Positions 17,001 to 26,007 of a DNA stretch of 64,000 nucleotides are shown here, in pieces (position 1 is the stretch's first letter; each line of letters starts with the position of its first letter). Made by a program: the position numbers and the translations under genes. Source of the DNA: an uncultured Christensenella sp. (GTDB taxonomy: Bacteria; Bacillota; Clostridia; Christensenellales; Borkfalkiaceae); NCBI GenBank assembly GCA_910578065.1, contig CAJTPB010000006.1, positions 32,718 through 96,717 of the forward strand, read 5' to 3'. The notes under the pieces were generated by a model that saw only the letters and a program-made list of their open reading frames with translations, was not told the origin of the DNA and did no database searches.

Positions 17001-17281
17001 AACCATCCTTATAAAAAACGCGCGCCCGTTCCGCGTAGGGCGAGAAAAGCGCGCGCCGTTATATCAGGCATGTTCGCCCTATTATTTTTTTCTATCTATC
17101 CGATCGTAAACGCCGCGTTCCGCCGCTAGCAGATTTCCGCTTGTGGAACAATCGGCGATTGCGTTTTTTCACAAATATTCTATTAAACGCCCCGTTTTAA
17201 AAACGGCAATCACGAATACGCCTTTCTTGCACGCGCGCCTCGTTACTACCGCACCTTACCAAAAAAGGCACGCATTGTCAA
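17001..17281 (-). promoter_or_regulatory. Long leader with candidate attenuator upstream of the DUF2207 gene
   Basis: On the minus strand TTGACA (17281-17276) and TAAGGT (17258-17253) form a 17-bp-spaced promoter, giving a ~245-nt leader. Just before the ribosome binding site a CGCGCGC/GCGCGCG stem (17019-17025 with 17049-17055, extended by two G-U pairs) is followed by six U, i.e. an intrinsic terminator. TAGGGCGA (17036-17043) pairs perfectly with TCGCCCTA (17074-17081), which would be incompatible with the terminator stem. I see no other gene in 17001-17329. Confidence 0.5.
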
Positions 17282-17329
17282 ACGTCAAGCGGAACGGCAA
17301 AAAACCGCTTGCTTTGCCCGCCGGATATT

Positions 17330-18223
17330 TTAAAACTCGTTGCGTTCGCTTTTGGAAATATAACCGAGCGCAAAAGCGTTAGGTCCTACATGCGAACCGA
17401 TCACAGGTCCCATAATTTGAACGTAAGGCTCGATGCCGAACTTTTCCCGCACGTACTGCGCAAGTTCTTCCGCTATGGGCGAATTATCGGTATGCACGAT
17501 AAACACGTATTTTTCCCGTTCGTCCGGTCCCTCTTTGGCGAGTTTCTCTTTAATAAACGAAACCGCCTTTTTTACGCCGCGCACCTTTGCAATGGGCAAA
17601 AGTTTCCCCTCTTTGTCGAACGAGATGATCGGCTTAATCCCCAGCACTCCGCCGATCGCCGCGGCGGCAGCCGAAATGCGCCCGCCCCGCTTTAAATAGT
17701 TTAAATCGTCCGCCACGATAAAGTGCTGAATGTGCAGGCGCAGCGAATTGCAGTAATCGTGCGCTTCGCAAGCCGTTTTGCCTTCGTTCCGCAGCCGCAG
17801 CGCAATTCTTACCAAAGCGCCCTGCCCTACCGTAGCGGTAAGCGGATCCACCACGTAAAGGGAAAATTTAGGGAACTGTTTCTTCACGTCTTCCGCGGCT
17901 TTGCGCGCAACCGTTTTGGTGGGCGAAAGCCCGCTCGAAATGGTAAAGTGCAAAACGTCTTCCGCGCCCTCTTGCGCAAGGCGTAAAAAGTGCTCGTAAT
18001 GCGATTCGTAGTTCAGCATCGACGTGCGCGAAAAGGCGCCCGCGCGCAGTTCGTTGTAAAAATCAACGTACTGCCCGTACTCGGTAAATGCGTCTAACCT
18101 GTCCTGCATTTTTCCGTCCTTTTCCACCGTAAAGGTCAAAGGAACAAACTTAATGTCGTTTTCCGCGATAAAGTCATGATACAAATCGCAAGTCGAATCG
18201 GTCGATAAAGTAAATTTATACAT
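17330..18223 (-). CDS. DegV family fatty-acid-binding protein
   Basis: 297 residues, normal for the family. The N-terminus FTLSTDSTCDLYHDFI and a middle segment (SMLNYESHYEHF, then HFTISSGLSPTKT) are the conserved fatty-acid-binding sites, and LNYLKRGGRIS is the DegV hallmark. Characterised relatives (FakB) present fatty acids to the FakA kinase for phospholipid synthesis. No FakA-like gene is nearby. GGAGAG ribosome binding site and an own promoter (18247-18275). Confidence 0.9.
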   Translation of the reverse strand: MYKFTLSTDSTCDLYHDFIAENDIKFVPLTFTVEKDGKMQDRLDAFTEYGQYVDFYNELRAGAFSRTSMLNYESHYEHFLRLAQEGAEDVLHFTISSGLSPTKTVARKAAEDVKKQFPKFSLYVVDPLTATVGQGALVRIALRLRNEGKTACEAHDYCNSLRLHIQHFIVADDLNYLKRGGRISAAAAAIGGVLGIKPIISFDKEGKLLPIAKVRGVKKAVSFIKEKLAKEGPDEREKYVFIVHTDNSPIAEELAQYVREKFGIEPYVQIMGPVIGSHVGPNAFALGYISKSERNEF

Positions 18224-18246
18224 AGTATTCTCTCCAATATGACAGT

Positions 18247-18275
18247 ATTATAACATAATTCGTCACCGTCCGCAA
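18247..18275 (-). promoter_or_regulatory. Promoter TTGCGG-N17-TATAAT of the DegV gene
   Basis: Minus strand: TTGCGG (18275-18270) and TATAAT (18252-18247) with a 17-bp spacer, 24 nt upstream of the ATG. Confidence 0.75.
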
Positions 18276-18325
18276 GGCTCTAATTCCGATTTGTATAAAA
18301 TTTCCATATTTTTTTCGTCAATCTC

Positions 18326-18354
18326 TTGAAATGCGCGCCGATTTTTAGTATAAT
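18326..18354 (+). promoter_or_regulatory. Promoter TTGAAA-N17-TATAAT of the hexomutase/transketolase operon
   Basis: TTGAAA at 18326-18331 and TATAAT at 18349-18354, 17-bp spacer. The short leader contains an AAGCGC/GCGCTT hairpin before a G-rich ribosome binding site. Confidence 0.75.
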
Positions 18355-18401
18355 AACGGTATACGAAAGCGCAATAAAATGTAAGCGCTTCGGGGGGTCA
18401 T

Positions 18402-19907
18402 ATGACAGAAAAAGAATGGTTACAACTGAAAAACGGGACTGACGTACGCGGCACGGCAATAGACGGCGGTGCGGAAGATCCCGTCACCTTAACGGACGAA
18501 GCCGTGCTTGCCATTGCACGGGCGTTTTGCGTTTGGGTGAAGGCAAAAACGGGGATAGAACGCCCCGTGATCGCCGTAGGGCACGATTCCCGTTTGTCCG
18601 CAAACCGCATTTCGCAAAAGGTTGCCGAAGGGGTCACCTCGTGCGGGGGCGACGTGATTTTAACGGGGCTATCCTCTACGCCGTCCATGTTTATGCTGCT
18701 GCAAGACGGATTCGGCGCCGACGCTTCCGTCATGATCACGGCGAGCCACCTCCCCTACCGTAAAAACGGATTAAAGTTTTTTACCAAAGAGGGCGGGTTG
18801 GAAGGCGGCGACGTAACGGAAATTTTAAAGCGCGCGGCGGCGGGCGATTTTCCCGCGGGCAAGGGCAGCGTTACCGAAAAAAGTTACTTGCAACGGTATT
18901 CGCAAGACCTTGTGGAAAAGGTACGCAAGGCGTGCGGGGAAGAACAGCCTTTAAAGGGAAAGCGTATTTTGGTAGACGCGGGCAACGGCGCGGGCGGTTT
19001 TTATGTAGACTATGTGTTAAAACCGCTGGGCGCGGATACGCAAGGTTCGCAGTTTTTGCAGCCGGACGGCAATTTCCCCAATCACATTCCCAATCCCGAA
19101 AACGCGGAAGCGATGAAGTCTGTCTGCGACGCGGTCAAAAAGCACAAAGCGGACTTGGGCATCATCTTCGATACCGACGTAGACCGCGCGGGCGCGGTGG
19201 GTCCCGACGGAAGAGAGATCAACCGTAACGCTTTGATCGCGCTGATTTCCGCCATTTTGCTGGAAGAAAAGAAGGGCGCGTATATTGTTACCGATTCGGT
19301 CACGAGCGACGGACTCGCTTCTTTTATAAAAGCGCACGGCGGCGTGCACTACCGCTTTAAGCGGGGTTACAAAAACGTGATCAACGAAAGCAAACGCCTG
19401 AACGGGGAAGGGAAAGATTCCCCTCTTGCGATCGAAACGAGCGGGCACGCGGCGCTGCGCGAAAATTACTTCCTCGACGACGGCGCATACCTTGTTACCC
19501 GCATTCTTATTTCCCTTGCAAAGTGCGCCAAGCAGGGCAAAAACCTGTTGGATCTGATTTCCGATCTACCCGAACCCGCGGAAGCGGCGGAAGTACGGCT
19601 TACCTTTGCGCCCGACTGCGATTTTAAAACACTGGGCGGAAAAGTGATCGAAGATTTAAAAAAGGTCGCAAAACGTTCCTCCTGCCTTTCGCTTGCGCCC
19701 GACAATCATGAAGGCGTGCGCATCAACTTCAGCGAAGAACAAGGCGACGGCTGGGCGCTTGTAAGAATGAGTTTGCACGAGCCGATCATGCCCATTAACG
19801 CCGAAAGCAACCGCGCGGGCGGAAACAAACGCATTCTTAACACTTTATACGGTTATTTGAAGGAATATTCCTTCCTGAATACAGACAATCTCAAAAAATT
19901 ACTTTAA
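18402..19907 (+). CDS. Phosphohexomutase (phosphoglucomutase/phosphomannomutase family)
   Basis: 501 residues with the four-domain alpha-D-phosphohexomutase layout. The phosphoserine loop is ITASHLPYRKNG (residues ~110-121), the Mg site is FDTDVDRAG (~258-266), and the sugar-binding loop is IETSGHAALRE (~346-356). It interconverts sugar 1- and 6-phosphates; glucose versus mannose preference is not certain. ATG 18402 has a GGGGGG site 5 nt upstream. 13 bp separate it from tkt, so the two are probably co-transcribed. Confidence 0.88.
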   Translation: MTEKEWLQLKNGTDVRGTAIDGGAEDPVTLTDEAVLAIARAFCVWVKAKTGIERPVIAVGHDSRLSANRISQKVAEGVTSCGGDVILTGLSSTPSMFMLLQDGFGADASVMITASHLPYRKNGLKFFTKEGGLEGGDVTEILKRAAAGDFPAGKGSVTEKSYLQRYSQDLVEKVRKACGEEQPLKGKRILVDAGNGAGGFYVDYVLKPLGADTQGSQFLQPDGNFPNHIPNPENAEAMKSVCDAVKKHKADLGIIFDTDVDRAGAVGPDGREINRNALIALISAILLEEKKGAYIVTDSVTSDGLASFIKAHGGVHYRFKRGYKNVINESKRLNGEGKDSPLAIETSGHAALRENYFLDDGAYLVTRILISLAKCAKQGKNLLDLISDLPEPAEAAEVRLTFAPDCDFKTLGGKVIEDLKKVAKRSSCLSLAPDNHEGVRINFSEEQGDGWALVRMSLHEPIMPINAESNRAGGNKRILNTLYGYLKEYSFLNTDNLKKLL

Positions 19908-19920
19908 GGAGCAAATCGAA

Positions 19921-21912
19921 ATGAAAAAGAACACCATCAACGCAATTCGTATTTTATCGGCGGAAGCCATTCAAAAAGCAAATTCCGGACATCCGGGGCT
20001 TCCCCTCGGCAGCGCGCCCATCGCATACGCGCTTTGGCAAAATTACTTGAAATTCAACAATCAAAACCCGAAGTGGGACGATCGCGACCGCTTCGTCCTT
20101 TCGGCGGGGCACGGTTCCATGCTCGATTATTCCCTGCTTTATCTGTACGGTTTGGGATTGACGAAAGAAGATCTGCAAAATTTCCGTCAGCTCAACTCTA
20201 AAACGCCCGGTCACCCCGAATACGGCCACACCGTCGGCATCGAAACGACGACGGGACCTTTGGGGCAGGGAATCGCAAACGCCGTAGGCATGGCGGTTGC
20301 GGAAGCGCACCTTGCCGCTACCTTTAACCGCGAAGGCTACCCCGTAGTAGATCATTACACCTACGCGATCTGCGGCGACGGCTGTTTGGAAGAGGGCATT
20401 TCGTATGAGGCTTGCTCGTTTGCGGGCACGCACGAATTGGGCAAACTGATTTTGTTCTACGACGACAACGATATCACCATCGAGGGAAATACGGATATCA
20501 CCTTTAAAGAAGACGTCGCAAAGCGGTTCGAAGCGCAGAATTGGCAGGTTTTGCACGTCGATCTCGTTTCCCATCCCGACGACGTTGCGCTGATTAACGC
20601 AGCGATCGAACAGGCGAAAAAGGAAAAGAAAAAGCCCTCTATCATCATCTGCAAAACGAAAATCGGCTACGGCACTCCCTTGGAAGGAAGCCATAAATGC
20701 CACGGCGCCCCTCTCGGCGCAGAAAATCTGCAAAAAACGAAAGAAAAGCTGGGCTGGCCCTGTTCCGAACCGTTCGAAGTGCCCCAAGAAGTTTTGGCGC
20801 ACACGGCAGAAGCGGGCAAGCGCGGCGCGGAAGAAGAAAAGAAGTGGAACGCTATGTTCGCAAAATACGAAAAGGCGTACCCCGAACTTGCAAAAGCGTA
20901 TAAAGCCGCTATGGCGGGCGAACTGATTGACCTTGCAAACGTTTCCGACCTGTTCGCATTCGATAAGCCCATGGCGACACGTCAAACTTCGGCGACCGTT
21001 TTAAATAAAATCGCGGCGCTCGTTCCCAACCTGATCGGCGGCTCTGCCGACCTTGCGCCCTCTAACCTTTCGGACATGAAAGATACCGAAACGCACCGCT
21101 ACGGCGATTTCACCCCCGAAAACTACGCGGGAAGAAACATGCACTTCGGCATCCGCGAACACGCAATGGCGGCGATCGCAAACGGCATGCAGCTGCACGG
21201 CGGTCTTCGCAGCTACTGTTCGACTTTCTTCATCTTCTCCGACTACTGCAAACACGCAATGCGCCTTTCCGCATTGATGAACATTCCCGTCGTATACATT
21301 TTAACGCACGACAGTATCGGCGTGGGCGAAGACGGACCTACCCATGAACCGGTCGAGCAGTTGATCGCGCTCCGCTCTATTCCAAACATGAAAGTGTACC
21401 GCCCCGCAGACGGAAAAGAAACGGCGGCGGCTTGGATCTCCGCGTTAACGGGCACCGCCCCCACCGCGTTGGTGCTTACCCGCCAAAATCTGCCCCAATA
21501 CGAAAACAGCGGACTTTCCGCTTTGAAGGGCGGTTATGTGTTGGAAGACTGCGCAGGCACGCCCGACGTTCTTTTGATTGCGAGCGGTTCGGAAGTGGAA
21601 CAGTGCGTCGGCGCAAAAGCGAAACTCGCAGAAGAAGGAATTAAAGCGCGCGTAATTTCCATGCCCTGCTTCGAGGAATTCGAAAAGCAGACGGAAGCGT
21701 ATAAAGAAAGCGTGATCCCCTCTGCGGTAAAAGCGCGCGTTTGCGTAGAAGCCGGCTCCCCTTACAGCTGGTACAAATATGCGGGCGACAAGGGCGAAAT
21801 CATCGGCATGTCTACCTTCGGCGCAAGCGGGCCCGCGCCCCAGCTATTCAAGCTGTTCGGATTTACGGTGGAAAACGTCGTAGAAAAAGCGAAAAAATCG
21901 TTGGCAAAATAA
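19921..21912 (+). CDS. tkt: Transketolase
   Basis: 663 residues, full-length bacterial transketolase. The thiamine-diphosphate motif starts at YAICGDGCLEEGISYE with the downstream Asn in LILFYDDNDITIEGN. NSGHPGLPLGSAPIAY at the start and FGIREHAMAAIANG plus THDSIGVGEDGPTHEP in the second half are signature segments. It moves two-carbon units in the non-oxidative pentose phosphate pathway, supplying erythrose 4-phosphate that the DAHP synthase at 30724 uses. AAGGAG ribosome binding site; strong terminator after the stop. Confidence 0.96.
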   Translation: MKKNTINAIRILSAEAIQKANSGHPGLPLGSAPIAYALWQNYLKFNNQNPKWDDRDRFVLSAGHGSMLDYSLLYLYGLGLTKEDLQNFRQLNSKTPGHPEYGHTVGIETTTGPLGQGIANAVGMAVAEAHLAATFNREGYPVVDHYTYAICGDGCLEEGISYEACSFAGTHELGKLILFYDDNDITIEGNTDITFKEDVAKRFEAQNWQVLHVDLVSHPDDVALINAAIEQAKKEKKKPSIIICKTKIGYGTPLEGSHKCHGAPLGAENLQKTKEKLGWPCSEPFEVPQEVLAHTAEAGKRGAEEEKKWNAMFAKYEKAYPELAKAYKAAMAGELIDLANVSDLFAFDKPMATRQTSATVLNKIAALVPNLIGGSADLAPSNLSDMKDTETHRYGDFTPENYAGRNMHFGIREHAMAAIANGMQLHGGLRSYCSTFFIFSDYCKHAMRLSALMNIPVVYILTHDSIGVGEDGPTHEPVEQLIALRSIPNMKVYRPADGKETAAAWISALTGTAPTALVLTRQNLPQYENSGLSALKGGYVLEDCAGTPDVLLIASGSEVEQCVGAKAKLAEEGIKARVISMPCFEEFEKQTEAYKESVIPSAVKARVCVEAGSPYSWYKYAGDKGEIIGMSTFGASGPAPQLFKLFGFTVENVVEKAKKSLAK

Positions 21913-21924
21913 ACAGGCGAATTT

Positions 21925-21957
21925 ATCCCCCCATCGGAAAATTTCCGTTGGGGGGAT
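21925..21957. terminator. Strong hairpin terminator after tkt
   Basis: ATCCCCCCA (21925-21933) pairs with TGGGGGGAT (21949-21957), and the loop contains a further palindrome around GGAAAATTTCC. T-poor downstream. Confidence 0.65.
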
Positions 21958-21960
21958 CGC

Positions 21961-21989
21961 TTTACGAAACCGCTTTTTTATGCTATTAT
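21961..21989 (+). promoter_or_regulatory. Promoter TTTACG-N17-TATTAT, leaderless arrangement
   Basis: TTTACG at 21961-21966 and TATTAT at 21984-21989, 17-bp spacer; the ATG follows after exactly 6 nt at 21996. No Shine-Dalgarno site is possible in this spacing. Confidence 0.6.
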
Positions 21990-21995
21990 TTTGAT

Positions 21996-22937
21996 ATGGA
22001 AGAAAAAATCCGCTTTTACAAATTGAATCAGTCCAAGCGGTACGGCGCAGAAGGCGCGCTAATAAAGGTAAGCGAGGCGGTGCTTACGGCAATCGTTTTG
22101 CCCTTCTTTTGGATTGCATTTATTGCGTTTACCGTAATCAAGTTCAACGAACTGTTCCGCAGCGCGCACCTTACCGTTTTTTTCTTTGGATTTCTCGCCG
22201 TTCTGCTCGTGATTACCGCGGCGGTGTTTTACAGATATCGCCCGCTTTATAAAAACAGAAAGCGTGCGCGGCAAATTTTAAAAGACTGTACGCTTACGGA
22301 AGGAAGGGTAACGGAACTATCCGAACAAAAAAGGCAGCACTTCGGCACGCATCACTCGTATACCTATTATACGGTTCGAATCGTTTATTGCTTTTGCGGC
22401 TTAGACGGAAAGTTGAGGCAGGGCGAATTTTGCGGAAATTACGATAAAAATCCTTTCTACGTCGGACAAACGCTTATGATCGCCTTTTGCGAGGACGACA
22501 GTTTGATTTTAAACGAATTTACGCTTGCTGAGGGCGCGGAAGAATTTGCACGCACGGAAGCGGAGCGGAAACAAGCGAACTTTACGGGCATTACGGGTAA
22601 AACGATCAAAATAGACCGTTCCCAACCCATAAAAATTGCCGATTACGAATGGCGGCTTTCGCGCTTAAACGCAAAGCACAAAAAACGGCTGACAAAAATT
22701 TTAAACGATCGCCCGCAGTTTACGGTCGGCACATTCTTTCTTCAAAAGCGAACTTACCGCAAGCGGGCAGAAAACGACAAATTTTACTGCTATCTCGATC
22801 GATCGGGCAAACAGTGCGTTGCCGCATGCGACGGGCTCGAAAAGCACAGCGACGGCGATCCTGTTACGGTTGCATACAGCGGAACGCTTTCCGAAATCAT
22901 TACAAAATATACCATTATTAAAAGCAGAGGAAAATAA
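21996..22937 (+). CDS. Unknown membrane protein, DUF3592-like layout
   Basis: 313 residues. Two hydrophobic helices (~30-55 and ~63-85) are followed by a cytoplasmic basic region (RYRPLYKNRKRARQIL), a small beta domain with RIVYCFCGLDGKLRQ and a Lys/Arg-rich C-terminal domain. The first half resembles DUF3592 proteins, which have two helices around a small beta domain, but I would not assert membership. The start at 21996 is chosen because the promoter -10 lies just before it; the frame extends further upstream only through the end of tkt. Confidence 0.6.
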   Translation: MEEKIRFYKLNQSKRYGAEGALIKVSEAVLTAIVLPFFWIAFIAFTVIKFNELFRSAHLTVFFFGFLAVLLVITAAVFYRYRPLYKNRKRARQILKDCTLTEGRVTELSEQKRQHFGTHHSYTYYTVRIVYCFCGLDGKLRQGEFCGNYDKNPFYVGQTLMIAFCEDDSLILNEFTLAEGAEEFARTEAERKQANFTGITGKTIKIDRSQPIKIADYEWRLSRLNAKHKKRLTKILNDRPQFTVGTFFLQKRTYRKRAENDKFYCYLDRSGKQCVAACDGLEKHSDGDPVTVAYSGTLSEIITKYTIIKSRGK

Positions 22938-23001
22938 CCCCCTGCTTTTCTATTTCCGCAACCGAGTTTCTTGCACCTGTCTTTATCGCTTGATAATAAA
23001 C

Positions 23002-23455
23002 TTATTCCTTTAACGAATCGGAACAGTCACTTAAAACCACCGTGCCGTTTAGGACTAAACTCACATCTTCTTTCTCTTGGTTTTGGATAAATTTCTCCAC
23101 CGATTGCTTGTTCTCGCCTATCGTGATTACATAATGTCCTCTGCGCCAAAAACTTCAGTTTTCCATACTTATATTTTAATTTCGCACACCGCTCGGATAT
23201 TATCATGGTACTTTTGCCTCTCAGTTATCCCATGAACGACGATAACATATGCTCACCATCGTATTATGATTCGGCATTAAATGCGCCTCTATGATTTCCA
23301 CGCGCTTTCGACGACTCAATTTCCGCATGATTTTTCCTATCTCCGACGCAATACCACGTAACACTTTTCTATGATATTTCGGGGTGAATACAATATAGTA
23401 TTGACAACACCACGTTTTGTCTGCGAAACAGAATGTATCGTTAACTTCATTCTTC
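23002..23455 (-). pseudogene. IS200-type transposase (TnpA) remnant
   Basis: Read on the minus strand in pieces, the region gives KTWCCQYYIVFTPKYHRK, then IMRKLSRRKRVEIIEAHLMPNH, and near the end GHYVITIGENKQSVEKF, all characteristic of the small IS200/IS605 Y1 transposase. The pieces lie in different frames with several stops, and the HUH motif is lost (PNHNTM where PDHVHM is expected). The element is dead. It marks the right part of 22,938-23,747, which carries no intact gene. Confidence 0.8.
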
Positions 23456-23563
23456 CTTTTAACGTCCCCCTTTGATCCCTTACTTGTCTGCGGTTGCGAA
23501 CCACATTCAATTTAGCACAAAGAAGCTTTTTGATATCCCTCACTTGGCTTAAAGCTGTTTACC

Positions 23564-23583
23564 ACCGGGCATAGCCGGTGGAT
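23564..23583 (-). repeat. IS200/IS605-type end hairpin
   Basis: CCACCGG (23564-23570) and CCGGTGG (23577-23583) form a perfect 7-bp hairpin with a 6-nt loop, ~110 bp upstream of the tnpA remnant, where the left-end hairpin recognised by such transposases is expected. Confidence 0.6.
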
Positions 23584-23679
23584 TTTCACGAATCTTTGCT
23601 TTGCTTCGTTCCGTTTCCCTTATATAAAAAAGGAGTAAAGGGTAAGCACAATTCCCGTAGGGAATAAAAACGAATAGCA

Positions 23680-23718
23680 AGAAAGAACTCTCGAACAAAT
23701 TGTTCGAGAGTTCTTTCT
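23680..23718. terminator. 19-bp perfect palindrome, probable terminator
   Basis: Arms 23680-23698 and 23700-23718 are perfectly complementary with a single central base. It lies 30 bp after the stop of the gene at 23748 on the minus strand and ends in T/C-rich sequence. Confidence 0.6.
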
Positions 23719-23747
23719 GCGAGTAATTAAGTAAGCTAAATTGAAAT

Positions 23748-24563
23748 TTATAATACATTTATTTTGTCGGAATTTTGTGAGTCGCGAATAAGTTTTATTT
23801 TACCGTAAAGTACATCCGCGGCACCATATTCGACCAAACATTTGAAACTTATTATCATACTTTCTTCAGTCATTTCCGAAATTAAGAGTTCGCCGCGTTC
23901 TACGTCATCGGTTTCGACCGAATCAAGATTACAGACATAACCGCCGTTCGAAGAAAACTGTATCGATTTACCGATAAGGTCTTCTTTCGGTAAAATCAGA
24001 CCCAAATCATTTTCTTCGGTAAAAGGACAGTCTTCAAAATAACTTATATTCAACGTGAACAAGTAAGTTTCGTAATCAAGTACATCGTCGTAATCGGTCG
24101 GCTTGGAAACAATTTTAGTGCCGCGTATCTGCAAAGCGAGATGAGCGCCTTTTACGCCGTTAAAATTTTTTTCTATGGTAAATTTACCTTCCGCCGAAAA
24201 TATAAGATTTTCCCTTGCAAAATTTACATAGCCCAAAGCACTGCACTCTTTGCAGTTAATATTATCGTACGCATCGTTAAGATACCCTGCAAGGGCGTTA
24301 TTTGCGGCTATAATATGATCTCTCGCATCTTTTAAATACACTACGGTTCTTTTGATTTGTTTTTCTGTTTTGTGCATAAGAACGGCGAACGTAACGGTAG
24401 TTGTTAAAAGTAAACCGCATAACGCTGTAAAACAAAACGAATACGGAAATTTCAATCCTACGCCGAGTAGTGGTAATGGTGTTAGTATCGCAAAAAGAAC
24501 CGTAAGATTTTTGAATAGTTTTATACGCTTTTCCAATAAACGTAAATCGATATTGTCTTTCAT
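23748..24563 (-). CDS. Unknown two-helix membrane protein in the AT-rich island
   Basis: 271 residues, not recognised. Two hydrophobic segments near residues 20-45 and 48-70 anchor it, followed by a soluble beta-rich region with isolated Cys residues (INCKECSALGY). ATG 24563 is preferred for its GGAGAC site. The gene has its own promoter (24600-24628) and is visibly more AT-rich than the genes before 22.9 kb, suggesting acquisition. Confidence 0.55.
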   Translation of the reverse strand: MKDNIDLRLLEKRIKLFKNLTVLFAILTPLPLLGVGLKFPYSFCFTALCGLLLTTTVTFAVLMHKTEKQIKRTVVYLKDARDHIIAANNALAGYLNDAYDNINCKECSALGYVNFARENLIFSAEGKFTIEKNFNGVKGAHLALQIRGTKIVSKPTDYDDVLDYETYLFTLNISYFEDCPFTEENDLGLILPKEDLIGKSIQFSSNGGYVCNLDSVETDDVERGELLISEMTEESMIISFKCLVEYGAADVLYGKIKLIRDSQNSDKINVL

Positions 24564-24599
24564 GTTTGTCTCCGCTAAATTACTGTTTATTGCTCTGTT

Positions 24600-24628
24600 A
24601 TTATACAACAATCAAATTAGAATGTAAA
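24600..24628 (-). promoter_or_regulatory. Promoter TTTACA-N17-TATAAT
   Basis: Minus strand: TTTACA (24628-24623) and TATAAT (24605-24600), 17-bp spacer, upstream of the gene starting at 24563. Confidence 0.7.
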
Positions 24629-24633
24629 GTAAA

Positions 24634-24668
24634 AGCGCACTTGCCTTGCTTGCAAGGTATGGTGCGCT
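24634..24668 (-). terminator. Terminator after rarA
   Basis: AGCGCAC (24634-24640) pairs with GTGCGCT (24662-24668), with an inner CCTTG/CAAGG stem. Read on the minus strand it ends in TTTTACTTT. Confidence 0.65.
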
Positions 24669-24750
24669 ATACTTATATTCTGTTCCTGTGGTAAAATTCC
24701 CTATGGGAACTACGGTTAAATTTGCTCCTTTTAATTATTCCGCATTTAAA

Positions 24751-25974
24751 TTACTTTTTATCTTTCGGAAAGTAATCTCTGTCTTTTAAAGAATCAGGTA
24801 AGTATTGCTGCTCTACCCACCCGCCGTAATCGTGCGGGTATTTATACTTTTTGCTTGCTTCGGTGTGGTTTTTCAAATAATCCGGAATTCTATCGTCCGG
24901 ATGATTTTTGGCGTCGTCTATTGCCATTCCCATTGCAACGACAACACGATTCGTTTTAGGCGCTTCACACACTTCGATAATGGCATGAGATAATGCAAGA
25001 TTGCCTTCCGGCATACCCAAGTTATTTAGCACAAATAAGGCGTTACAGGCAGTATTTAAAGCCTTTGCCGAACAGCAATCTTCACTTGCGTGCACTATCG
25101 TTCTTCTTGCTAAAAGCTGAGGCTCGCAACCTGCTTCAATCAATCTGTTCGCATAATACAATGCAGCCGTTGCATCGCTTCCGCGAAGACTTTTGCAAAA
25201 CGCACTTAATATATGATAGAAATTTTCGTCATTTAAACTCAATGCTTTCTTTTGCAAACATTCCGCAGCTATTTCTTTCGTTATAACTATTGTTCCGTCT
25301 GCGCTTATCGGAGTCGTCAAAGACCCTATTTCAAGCCCGTTTAACGCACTGCGAACGTCACCGCCGCAAGCTGTTGCAAAGTAAGTCAATGCCTCATCGT
25401 CAATCTTGATATTAAAATTCTTTAATCCGTTTGGTGCGACAATCGCTCTTCTCAAAGCTTTCTTTATATCTTCAACGCCGACCTGCTTAAATTCAAATAG
25501 CGTACAGCGACTTACGATTGCACGTGTCATACTGTAATTAGGCGACTCCGTAGTAGAACCTATCAATACAACTTGTCCGGATTCCAATACAGCCAAAAGC
25601 GAATCGCTCTGAGTTTTGCTCCATCTATGGCATTCATCCAAAAGCAAATAGGTTTTCTTGCCGAACATTTCAAAAGTCTTTTTTGCTTCTTCGATAACAA
25701 CCTTAACGTCCGCTACACCGCTTGATATGGCGTTAAGCATAGCAAAATTGCCGCCGGTAGTTTCGGCGATAATTCTTGCAAGCGTCGTCTTACCTGTTCC
25801 CGGAGGGCCGTAAAAAATACAGCTCGGCACTTTTTTTGCTTGAATTAAACGACGAAGCAGTTTTCCTTCCCCAATAATATGTTGCTGTCCTACAAAATCA
25901 TCCAAACTTGCAGGACGCATTTTTTCCGCTAACGGCTTGCGGTCGTTATATAAATTAGTAAATAAATTATCCAT
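24751..25974 (-). CDS. rarA: RarA/MgsA AAA+ recombination factor
   Basis: 407 residues. Walker A GPPGTGKTTLARI, Walker B LLLDECHRW, sensor 1 IGSTTESPNYSM and the C-terminal clamp-loader-like region HASEDCCSAKALNTACNA match RarA (MgsA/WRNIP1) proteins, which act at stalled replication forks. N-terminal PLAEKMRPASLDDFVGQQHI is typical. Codon use is more AT-rich than most of the window and it sits among broken mobile and surface-protein genes, so it may be horizontally acquired. Starts at ATG 25974. Confidence 0.93.
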   Translation of the reverse strand: MDNLFTNLYNDRKPLAEKMRPASLDDFVGQQHIIGEGKLLRRLIQAKKVPSCIFYGPPGTGKTTLARIIAETTGGNFAMLNAISSGVADVKVVIEEAKKTFEMFGKKTYLLLDECHRWSKTQSDSLLAVLESGQVVLIGSTTESPNYSMTRAIVSRCTLFEFKQVGVEDIKKALRRAIVAPNGLKNFNIKIDDEALTYFATACGGDVRSALNGLEIGSLTTPISADGTIVITKEIAAECLQKKALSLNDENFYHILSAFCKSLRGSDATAALYYANRLIEAGCEPQLLARRTIVHASEDCCSAKALNTACNALFVLNNLGMPEGNLALSHAIIEVCEAPKTNRVVVAMGMAIDDAKNHPDDRIPDYLKNHTEASKKYKYPHDYGGWVEQQYLPDSLKDRDYFPKDKK

Positions 25975-26007
25975 ATCTTTTTCTTTTATGGCGTCGTCTT
26001 TTCGACA

